This document shows, one piece after another, positions 1 through 5,736 of a DNA stretch of 24,301 bases. Origin of the DNA: Synechococcaceae bacterium WB4_1_0192 (GTDB lineage Bacteria; Cyanobacteriota; Cyanobacteriia; PCC-6307; Cyanobiaceae); assembly GCA_009926195.1 (NCBI GenBank), contig RFPK01000005.1, forward strand, positions 1 to 24,301, given 5' to 3'. Position numbers and translations under genes: made by a program. Each line of letters starts with the position of its first letter. Positions within the stretch are counted from its first letter, which is position 1. The notes under the pieces are model-generated. The model searched no databases. It was not told the origin of the DNA and saw only the letters and a program-made list of their open reading frames with translations.

Positions 1-611
1 TCGCCGACATCGTCGACATGGACGGCAACTCCCAGCCCGCCGATCAGGGCGGCTACCTCGCCATCCGCCGCCCCTGGCCGGGGATGATGCGTACGGTGCA
101 CGGCGATCCGGAGCGCTTCCGCAGGAGCTACTGGGAGGAGATCCGCCCGGCTGATGGCTCCCACCTCTACTTCGCCGGTGATGGCGCCCGCCGCGACGCC
201 GACGGCTACTTCTGGGTGATGGGCCGCGTCGACGACGTGATCAATGTGAGCGGCCATCGTCTCGGCACGATGGAGATCGAGAGCGCCCTGGTGAGCCATC
301 CGGCCGTGGCCGAAGCGGCCGTGGTGGGCCGGCCCGATGAGCTCAAGGGTGAAGGGATCGTGGCCTTCGTGACCCTCGAGGCCGGCCGCAGCGCCGATGA
401 CGCCCTCAACGCCGAACTACGGGCGCACGTGGGCAAGGAGATCGGCCCGATCGCCCGCCCCGATCTGATCCGCTTCACCGATGCCCTGCCCAAGACCCGC
501 AGCGGCAAGATCATGCGCCGCATCCTGCGCGCCCTGGCGGCTGGTCAGGAGGTGAGCGGCGACACCTCCACCCTGGAGGATCGCTCGGTGCTCGATGCCC
601 TGCGGGTGTGA
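1..611 (+). CDS. acs: Acetyl-CoA synthetase, C-terminal part (5' end outside window)
   Basis: AMP-forming acetyl-CoA synthetase, which activates acetate to acetyl-CoA through acetyl-AMP. The reading frame is open from position 3, and the ATG at 18 is internal, so only the last ~200 residues are present. These hold the conserved C-terminal features of the ANL superfamily: GDGARRDADGYFWVMGRVDD (A8/hinge region with the switching Asp), NVSGHRLGTMEIESAL, and the terminal PKTRSGKIMRRILR, whose Lys is the residue acetylated in Acs enzymes. Family and end are clear. The gene ends with TGA at 609-611 and converges on hxlB, with 56 bp between the stops. Base composition is typical of the high-GC host, unlike the next two genes. 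Confidence 0.95.
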   Translation, partial: ADIVDMDGNSQPADQGGYLAIRRPWPGMMRTVHGDPERFRRSYWEEIRPADGSHLYFAGDGARRDADGYFWVMGRVDDVINVSGHRLGTMEIESALVSHPAVAEAAVVGRPDELKGEGIVAFVTLEAGRSADDALNAELRAHVGKEIGPIARPDLIRFTDALPKTRSGKIMRRILRALAAGQEVSGDTSTLEDRSVLDALRV

Positions 612-667
612 GGGTTGACCCCGCCCACGAGAGCCTGCGTTCGGAGGCCTTGGGGTTGGGTACCTGC

Positions 668-1225
668 CTACTCAAGAATGTTGTGACGTTGCCGCAGGCT
701 GTCCTCATGGATTGCATGGTCGTGCATCATTTCAGCAATCATTCCTTCCAGCAGCAAAAGACTCGAAAGTTCAAAGAGACTCCCCAGGGGAAGTGAGTTG
801 ATTGAACGGGTTTCTTTTCTTGGCTTGGGTAGATCAATAACCAGGTCGCAGATGTTTGCGATTGAGCTGGATTTTGCTTGCGTGATGCTTGCCAGCGTTG
901 CGCCTTCTTGGGCGGCTCTTTGCATGCCAGTGAAAACAGTTGGCGTCTCTCCAGAGGCTGAAATTGCGATCACCAGGTCTTCGGCTTCTACTCTGGGGGT
1001 TGTGCAATCTCCCCAGAGATGGACTTGAATGCCAAGATGCATTAGCCTCATGCCAAAGAACTTGGAGACAAGACCGGATCTGCCGGCGCCTAGAAGGAAG
1101 ACTTTTCTGGAGCTCCTGATGGCGACAATAAAGTCTTTCAGTTCTTGGTGATCATTCTGGTGGTAAATGGAAATGAAATTCCAGATTGCATTCGCTATTT
1201 CCAGGGCATGTTCTGGTGATTTCAT
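668..1225 (-). CDS. hxlB: 6-phospho-3-hexuloisomerase (RuMP pathway)
   Basis: SIS-domain sugar-phosphate isomerase of 185 residues, the usual length for PHI. It converts D-arabino-3-hexulose 6-phosphate, the product of HPS, to fructose 6-phosphate in the cytosol. PHI hallmarks are visible: GAGRSGLVSKFFGMRLMHLG (about residues 46-65), the SIS phosphate-binding loop SASGET (89-94), and PLGSLFE (146-152) carrying the Glu expected to act as catalytic base. The C-terminus (RHNILE) also resembles the HxNLE ending of Bacillus PHI. The gene lies 39 bp downstream of hxlA on the same strand, so the two form an operon. GC is near 50% or lower in sampled lines, against roughly 63-70% in neighbours, which suggests transfer. 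The start is the first ATG in the frame; no strong Shine-Dalgarno site is seen. A generic SIS isomerase is the alternative, but pairing with HPS makes PHI firm. Confidence 0.92.
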   Translation of the reverse strand: MKSPEHALEIANAIWNFISIYHQNDHQELKDFIVAIRSSRKVFLLGAGRSGLVSKFFGMRLMHLGIQVHLWGDCTTPRVEAEDLVIAISASGETPTVFTGMQRAAQEGATLASITQAKSSSIANICDLVIDLPKPRKETRSINSLPLGSLFELSSLLLLEGMIAEMMHDHAIHEDSLRQRHNILE

Positions 1226-1264
1226 GGCTTGATGGTTTAAGCATGATTGTGATATCTTCTGCCT

Positions 1265-1906
1265 CTATTGGATCGATTGGCGAATGTTGGCAGCAATTTT
1301 CCCTGGCTGATCGGACCCTGTGATTGCTCCGCCAACGACAACGATATCGGCCCCCAGTTCAATGGCCAGTGGTGCGGTCTCCTGATTGATTCCTCCAGCA
1401 ACAGAGATGGTTTTCCCCAGATTCATATTCGCGATTTCCCTGAGGTCTTGAAATGGGGTCATCCCCAGGCTCTGGGCATCAATTCCTGTGTGAATGCCGA
1501 TGATATCTACTCCCAAATGAATTGCGTCCCGAGCGGCTTCCTTTTTGTTGATGACGTTGATCAGGTCAACCTGAGATCGTTTTTTATGCTTCTTGGCTGT
1601 CTCTGCAACTCCGTGGATTGTCTCCTGGCTTGCAGTTCCGAGGACGGTGCAGATGTCGGCGCCCATGCGGTAGAAGGGGTTGGCTTCGTAGCATCCAGCG
1701 TCCATGGTCTTGAGGTCAACAAGCACTGGCTTGCCACAGGAGATCCTGATCACTTGCTCAAGAATCTTATGGCCATTGAATTTAATGCAGGGTGTACCAA
1801 TCTCAATGATATCAATGTGATCAAGGCATTCTTGAATTATTCTAACGCAATCACGCTCGGAGATTGTGTCAAGAGCGAGTTGGATGGCCGGATGCTGTGT
1901 GCCCAT
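1265..1906 (-). CDS. hxlA: 3-hexulose-6-phosphate synthase (RuMP pathway)
   Basis: Orotidine-decarboxylase-superfamily aldolase of 213 residues. It condenses formaldehyde with ribulose 5-phosphate to give 3-hexulose 6-phosphate. Motifs in order: QLALD (N-terminal strand), EIGTP (35-39), DLKTMDAG (64-71) with the Asp/Lys/Asp metal and catalytic set, the histidine of IHTGID (about 138-143), and the phosphate-binding VAGGI (169-173) and VVGGAIT segments. DLKxMDAG and HTG favour HPS over the related 3-keto-L-gulonate-6-phosphate decarboxylase, which has DxKxADAG. It is the first gene of a two-gene unit with hxlB. The sequence is AT-rich for this genome (one 60-bp line, 1801-1860, is 38% GC). The ATG at 1906 is preceded by AGGTGA, a close and weak ribosome site. 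Formaldehyde fixation or detoxification is the family role; use in this organism is inference. Confidence 0.93.
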   Translation of the reverse strand: MGTQHPAIQLALDTISERDCVRIIQECLDHIDIIEIGTPCIKFNGHKILEQVIRISCGKPVLVDLKTMDAGCYEANPFYRMGADICTVLGTASQETIHGVAETAKKHKKRSQVDLINVINKKEAARDAIHLGVDIIGIHTGIDAQSLGMTPFQDLREIANMNLGKTISVAGGINQETAPLAIELGADIVVVGGAITGSDQPGKIAANIRQSIQ

Positions 1907-1968
1907 TCACCTGAACTTTGCTCGGCTAATGGTACGGATCGATCACTTTGCTTTTTGTAGCGTAAGAA

Positions 1969-2077
1969 ACTCCTGAGGTTGGCTTCGCTGCTTCTTGTCT
2001 GCTGGCACGGCTTCCCTGGTTTCCTCGGGTGCTTCGCGCTACCACGAGAGGCTGTTGGAGCGGGTGGTCTCAGGAGT
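1969..2077. repeat. Spaced 9-bp inverted repeat in the hxlA upstream gap
   Basis: The 214-bp gap between hxlA and the DUF1350 gene contains ACTCCTGAG at 1969-1977 and its exact reverse complement CTCAGGAGT at 2069-2077, 91 bp apart. Composition switches from low GC to about 63% GC at the left arm, so the repeat sits at the edge of the atypical segment. It could be a remnant of an insertion, part of a regulatory region, or chance. No gene or convincing promoter was recognised in the rest of the gap. Confidence 0.3.
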
Positions 2078-2120
2078 CCCTGGACAGGCACGGCGGTGCG
2101 GGTTGAATGTGAGCTCCTTC

Positions 2121-2843
2121 TCAGGGGTCCCGGTCGGGGTAGGACCACGTGTGGATCAGGTCGACCAGGTGCTTCATGTCCCGGGCCCGGGTCGGATCAT
2201 CGGCCCAGCTGCCGATCAATGTCCGGCGTAGGCCGGCGCTCGCGGGGCTGAGATGGTCGCCCGGCAGCTCCACCAGTTGCGAACGATCGTGCGGGCGGGC
2301 CTGCAGCACCGCCAGCAGGCGGCGGCTCTGGTCGATGCCATCGCGATCGAAGCGCACCAGCAGGTTGCGGGGCTGGTTGTAGCTGCGGCTCACCTGCTCG
2401 AGCGTTTCCTGCGGTGAGGGGCTGAATTCACTGCGGAAGTTGAACTGCTGGCCCAGTTCCGCCAGCAGTGGGACCGAGCGCTCGGCTGAGAAATTGTTGA
2501 AGCTCAGGGCCACCAGCCCATCACAGCCGCGGCCGCCATCGGGGGCCAGCAGGTGCAGCTTGCAGCCGAGGCTGTGGCCCAGCCGCAGCGGCCGTTCGCC
2601 TGGATCGCGCCGCTGGCGAAAGCGCCGCCAGGCCTCGTTGGCCTGGCTCTGGTGATCGAAACCCGGCACATAGCTCCAGGCATGGATGCACCAGCCCCGG
2701 CCCGCCAGGGTGTCGAGCAGGCGGCGGTAGCTGAGCTGCGGCGTGGCCGCCAGGTAGCTGCCGCCGATGAACTCGATCAGCCCGCGGGGCTCGCCGTCTG
2801 GCTGCAGCAGCCAGAGGTCGTTGTCCTGGCGCCAGCGGGGCAT
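2121..2843 (-). CDS. DUF1350 family alpha/beta-hydrolase-like protein
   Basis: Protein of 240 residues matching the DUF1350 family found in cyanobacteria and plastids, whose biochemical role is not established. It has an alpha/beta-hydrolase look: an early strand and turn (GLIEFIGGSYLAATPQLSYR), then a nucleophile-elbow-like LGHSLGCKLHLL near residues 88-99, whose Ser would be the nucleophile, followed by VALSFNN. No signal peptide or membrane segment is seen, so a cytosolic protein is likely. It starts at ATG 2843, 16 bp downstream of the peroxiredoxin stop on the same strand, so the two are probably cotranscribed. Composition is that of the host. Enzymatic activity is inference from the GxSxG-type motif only. 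Confidence 0.8.
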   Translation of the reverse strand: MPRWRQDNDLWLLQPDGEPRGLIEFIGGSYLAATPQLSYRRLLDTLAGRGWCIHAWSYVPGFDHQSQANEAWRRFRQRRDPGERPLRLGHSLGCKLHLLAPDGGRGCDGLVALSFNNFSAERSVPLLAELGQQFNFRSEFSPSPQETLEQVSRSYNQPRNLLVRFDRDGIDQSRRLLAVLQARPHDRSQLVELPGDHLSPASAGLRRTLIGSWADDPTRARDMKHLVDLIHTWSYPDRDP

Positions 2844-2859
2844 CGCGCAGCCTCAGGCC

Positions 2860-3369
2860 TCAGCCGGCGGCGCCGGATGCCAGCTGGCGCAGGGCCTGCA
2901 GGGCTTCACGGCGGTGGGCAGGGCCATCGAGCAGGTTGTTGAACACATGGCGGATTACCCCCTGGCCGTCGATCACATAGGTGACACGCCCCGGCAGCAG
3001 CCCGAGCACGCTCGGCACCCCGAAGGCGCGGCGCAGCCGGTTGCCCTGATCCACCAGCAGCGGATACGGCAGCTGGTGGCGCGCCGCGAAGCGCCCATGG
3101 CTGGCGGCGTCATCACCGCTGACACCCCACACCTCGGCGCCGAGGGCCTGCAGATCGGCATAGCTGTCGCGGAAGGCGCAGGCCTCCATGGTGCAGCCGG
3201 GGGTGTCGTCCTTCGGATAGAAGAACAGCACCAGGGCCTTGCCGCCGAGCTGATCGCTGCGGCGCTCGATGCCGTCCTGATCCCGCAGGGCGATCAGTGG
3301 TGCGGTGTCGCCGCTGGCGAGGGCCTGGGCCAAGGGTGCATCTGCATCTGACGAGACCCTAGGCAGCAC
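2860..3369 (-). CDS. bcp: Peroxiredoxin Q / bacterioferritin comigratory protein (thiol peroxidase)
   Basis: Thioredoxin-dependent peroxidase of the PrxQ/BCP class that reduces hydrogen peroxide and organic hydroperoxides. The protein is about 169 residues. FFYPKDDTPGCTMEACAFRD contains the peroxidatic Cys59 and, five residues later, Cys64, the resolving-cysteine arrangement of atypical 2-Cys PrxQ. The fold continues with VWGVSGDD, PYPLLVD and the RVTYVID strand. The start is GTG 3369; no in-frame ATG exists before the catalytic domain (which begins near residue 20), so the true start could be this GTG or a downstream TTG. Only 18 bp separate it from the divergent exonuclease start, so the promoters must overlap coding sequence or one start is too early. 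Confidence 0.9.
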   Translation of the reverse strand: MLPRVSSDADAPLAQALASGDTAPLIALRDQDGIERRSDQLGGKALVLFFYPKDDTPGCTMEACAFRDSYADLQALGAEVWGVSGDDAASHGRFAARHQLPYPLLVDQGNRLRRAFGVPSVLGLLPGRVTYVIDGQGVIRHVFNNLLDGPAHRREALQALRQLASGAAG

Positions 3370-3387
3370 CCCGGCCGAGCTGGGATC

Positions 3388-4311
3388 ATGACCCCATCAG
3401 CTGCGCGCGCGTCAATGCAGGGAGAGGCCGGCACCGGCTCCGCCTGGGAGCAGGTGGATCTGTTGAGCTTCGCTGCCCCGCCGCTCGCGCAGGCTGCTGC
3501 ACCGGTGTCCTCGGTCGAGCTTGAGCCGGAACCCGAGCCTGTGCCGGAACTCGAACCCGAGCCGGAACCGGAACCGGCGGCTGCAACCGCGGCGGCCCCG
3601 GGTTATCCGCAGCTTCTGCTGATCCTCGACACCGAAACCACCGGCCTCGATCCCCAGCGCGACCAGTGCATCGAAGTGGGTGCGGTCCTGTTCGATGTGG
3701 CGCATCGGGCCGTGCTCAGCCAGGTTTCGTTTCTGCTCCCCTGCGATGACAATCCCGCCCGGCCGGTGAACGGCATCGATCCGGCCGTGACCCGGCAGCC
3801 GCAGCCCTGGCCTCAGGCGCTCCAGTGCTTTGAGGCGATGCTGGCGGCGGCGGATCTGGTGGTGGCCCACAACGCCGCCTTCGATCGCCAGTGGTTCGGG
3901 CTCGGCCCGCTGCCGGCAATCACCAAGCCCTGGCTCTGCAGCATGGAGGACCTGCGCTGGCCGGCCGACAAGCGGCTGCGCTCCAATCCCTCCGTGCGCG
4001 ATCTGGCCCTGGCCTATGGCGTGCCGGTCTGGGCGGCTCACCGCGCCCTGACCGACTGCCTCTACATCGCCCAGGTGTTTGAGCGTTGCCCCGAGCTCGA
4101 GCAACTGCTGCAGGCCGGTCTGGAACCGCGGCGCCTCTATCGGGCCCGTCTCTCCTACGAGGAGCGCCACAAGGCCCGCGAGGCTGGATTTCGCTGGAAT
4201 GAACCGCTGAGCGGTGCCTGGAGCCGGCGCCTCTCGGAGCGGGAAGCGGCGCTGCTCAGCTTCCCCGTGGTGGCGGTGGACGACGACGCAGCGCAGCGGC
4301 GCACCGCCTGA
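3388..4311 (+). CDS. DEDDh 3'-5' exonuclease (Pol III epsilon-like) with Pro-Glu linker
   Basis: Exonuclease of 307 residues in the DnaQ/epsilon superfamily. Exo I is DTETTG (Asp81, Glu83), Exo II is HNAAFD (Asp166), and Exo III is HRALTDC (His218, Asp223), completing a DEDDh set. Before the domain is an acidic Pro-Glu repeat (about residues 46-63) and an N-terminal QVDLLSF (22-28), which resembles short clamp-binding peptides. After the domain, about residues 251-285, is a YEERHKAREAGFRWN...WSRRL module of the kind seen at the end of other exonuclease-family proteins. It probably trims DNA in repair or proofreading. The start is ATG 3388; ATG 3415 (residue 10) is an alternative that would keep the QVDLLSF peptide and widen the divergent promoter gap. 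Confidence 0.85.
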   Translation: MTPSAARASMQGEAGTGSAWEQVDLLSFAAPPLAQAAAPVSSVELEPEPEPVPELEPEPEPEPAAATAAAPGYPQLLLILDTETTGLDPQRDQCIEVGAVLFDVAHRAVLSQVSFLLPCDDNPARPVNGIDPAVTRQPQPWPQALQCFEAMLAAADLVVAHNAAFDRQWFGLGPLPAITKPWLCSMEDLRWPADKRLRSNPSVRDLALAYGVPVWAAHRALTDCLYIAQVFERCPELEQLLQAGLEPRRLYRARLSYEERHKAREAGFRWNEPLSGAWSRRLSEREAALLSFPVVAVDDDAAQRRTA

Positions 4312-4332
4312 TTTGCTTCAGCAACGGGAAGG

Positions 4333-4336
4333 GGAG
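4333..4336 (+). promoter_or_regulatory. Shine-Dalgarno site for the 94-residue orphan
   Basis: GGAG, within a purine-rich GGGAAGGGGAG run, lies 8 nt before ATG 4345. This spacing supports the long start over the in-frame ATGs at 4396 and 4402. Confidence 0.55.
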
Positions 4337-4344
4337 TCTGCGGA

Positions 4345-4629
4345 ATGCGACCAATCCCGCCCTGGTCGCCATTCTGGGCGTGTCCCCCTGCGGCCATGGC
4401 CATGCCCCAGAGGACCGGTCGGCAGATCCACCTGCGGCGATGGCAGAACAGTCGCACCTGGGCGCGGCTGATCCGTGAGGCGGAAGCCCTCTGGCATGTG
4501 GACGTGCGCGAGCTGCGCCGGCTTGGTGCTCTCGAGCTCGGCCAGCTGGTGGCCGAGGTGCCGCCGCGGCTGCGGCCACAGGTGAATCGCTGGCTTGCCT
4601 GCTATCGGGTCTCCACCCGGCTCGACTGA
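4345..4629 (+). CDS. Conserved-looking small basic protein, unknown function
   Basis: Predicted protein of 94 residues that I do not recognise. It is rich in Arg and Trp (QIHLRRWQNSRTWARLIREA), followed by predicted helices (ELRRLGALELGQLVAEVPPRLRPQVNRWL). There is no cysteine cluster, signal peptide or clear membrane segment. A well-placed GGAG site precedes ATG 4345, and a perfect 8-bp stem hairpin overlaps its stop, which together argue that it is a real gene. It follows the exonuclease by 33 bp and may be cotranscribed with it. If the start were 4396 or 4402 the protein would be about 76 residues, losing only a Pro-rich leader. Confidence 0.6.
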   Translation: MRPIPPWSPFWACPPAAMAMPQRTGRQIHLRRWQNSRTWARLIREAEALWHVDVRELRRLGALELGQLVAEVPPRLRPQVNRWLACYRVSTRLD

Positions 4630-4647
4630 GCGAAGGCTCCGCTCAGT
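4625..4647. terminator. Hairpin between convergent genes, probable bidirectional terminator
   Basis: ACTGAGCG (4625-4632) pairs perfectly with CGCTCAGT (4640-4647) around a 7-nt loop. It spans the stop of the 94-residue gene and the last codons of the LysR-like gene. There is no long T-run, so efficiency as an intrinsic terminator is uncertain. Confidence 0.5.
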
Positions 4648-5515
4648 TCAGGCAGACCAGGCCACCGTCCGCCAGGGACCCTGAGCGGCAGGCCGCTACC
4701 AGCCGCTGCCGCAGTTCGTGCACCAGCGCGCCCACCGATGGCTGCTCCACTAGATCGCGACGCACCACCAGGGTCAGTTCGGTGCTCACACCGAGATCGA
4801 GGGGCAGGGGCCGCAGCGAGGGTTGATGGGCCAGGCTGAAGGCGGTGCCGTAGTGCAGCATCAGCGACCCGGATCGGTGCTGTCCTCCGTTCTCCAGGCC
4901 CTTGGCCTGAGATCTGCGGCCCGTGTCCAGCTCCTCCATCACCTGGGCCGGTGACTGCCTGCGCCAGTCGTCCCCCAGCAGTCTTTCGGTTCGGGGGTAG
5001 CGCCCCTGGCGTGGTGCCAGGCGCGGCAGGTGGCCCACATCGCTGAGCTGCAATCGGCTCTGGCGCAGCAGCGGGTGGTCCGGCTGGCTGGCCAGCAGCA
5101 AGGGTGTGCGGGCCAACGGAATCCTGCAGACATCAAGACCCTCCAGCTGGCCCAGCTCCTGGCCCATCGCCGTGATCCAGGCATCGAGAATCCGGTCCTG
5201 CAGCAACTGCAGGGGGCGGCGCCAGCCCAGGCGGTTCAGATGGCCAGCGATCCAGCCCTCTGGTTGCGCTCCCCCCAGCAGCGGTGCCGCCAGCAGGCTC
5301 GCGTCCAGGCGGAGCTGGCGACCCTGGCGCAGGCGATAGAGCTGGTGCACCTCTCGCTGCAGTTGCAGCATGGCGTTGTCGCGGAGCACCTGCTGGCATT
5401 GCCGACTCCGGCGGCTGATCGTGCTCTGGTCACAACCCAGGCGCTGGGCAACGGCGCTGCCGCTCCCCAGCCAGATCAGCAGATCAAGGGCGTCGAGCTC
5501 CTCAACCAGGACCAT
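4643..5515 (-). CDS. LysR-like transcriptional regulator (divergent)
   Basis: Protein of 290 residues with an N-terminal winged-helix-like segment, SAVAQRLGCDQSTISRRSRQC (about residues 20-40), which reads as the helix-turn-helix of a LysR-type regulator. It is followed by a long region with substrate-binding-domain character, including PLLLASQPDHPLL and the late ELTLVVRRDL strand. The match to LysR is by layout and motif, and the sequence is divergent from classical members, so the effector cannot be predicted. ATG 5515 starts directly at MVLVEELDALDLLIWLGSGS, typical for the first helix of this class. The gene is transcribed away from the small ORF at 5605 and lies downstream of ppsA. Its target is unknown; ppsA is only a positional guess. 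Confidence 0.7.
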   Translation of the reverse strand: MVLVEELDALDLLIWLGSGSAVAQRLGCDQSTISRRSRQCQQVLRDNAMLQLQREVHQLYRLRQGRQLRLDASLLAAPLLGGAQPEGWIAGHLNRLGWRRPLQLLQDRILDAWITAMGQELGQLEGLDVCRIPLARTPLLLASQPDHPLLRQSRLQLSDVGHLPRLAPRQGRYPRTERLLGDDWRRQSPAQVMEELDTGRRSQAKGLENGGQHRSGSLMLHYGTAFSLAHQPSLRPLPLDLGVSTELTLVVRRDLVEQPSVGALVHELRQRLVAACRSGSLADGGLVCLN

Positions 5516-5604
5516 CGGCGCGTCAGAACTACAACCATTGTGCAGAATCCTGCGGCACCGGTCGCCATGGCCATCAGGATCAGTGGGTTTCCAGCGTGGC
5601 GCTG

Positions 5605-5736
5605 ATGTCCCTGCTGCACTGTCCCCTGTGCGTCGGCCTGGCTCTGCTGTCGCTGCTGCGGGCGGGTGCCCATCTGGTGCTGCTCGAACGCCTGCTGCTC
5701 TGGACTCCGCCGCTGCGCACCAGCGCCGCTCACTGA
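5605..5736 (+). CDS. Possible 43-residue hydrophobic small protein
   Basis: Short open frame from ATG 5605 (or GTG 5596, adding three residues) to TGA 5734-5736. It encodes a leucine-rich peptide beginning MSLLHCPLCVGLALLSLLR, with a CPLC pair of cysteines followed by a likely membrane helix. It overlaps the end of the convergent ppsA by 7 bp and fills the otherwise empty gap between ppsA and the LysR-like gene. No clear Shine-Dalgarno site is seen and I do not recognise a family, so it may be spurious. Confidence 0.35.
   Translation: MSLLHCPLCVGLALLSLLRAGAHLVLLERLLLWTPPLRTSAAH

Noticed and set aside
1265..1906. 3-keto-L-gulonate-6-phosphate decarboxylase instead of HPS
   Set aside because: The DLKTMDAG and HTG motifs and the adjacent PHI gene fit HPS; no ascorbate-utilisation genes are present.
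1268..1960. Plus-strand open frame of 230 codons opposite hxlA
   Set aside because: hxlA on the minus strand has all family motifs; the opposite frame shows none.
598..2113. Direct repeat flanking the low-GC cassette (TGCGGGT near 601 and near 2096)
   Set aside because: Seven bases of GC-rich sequence shared between flanks is expected by chance; the match does not extend.
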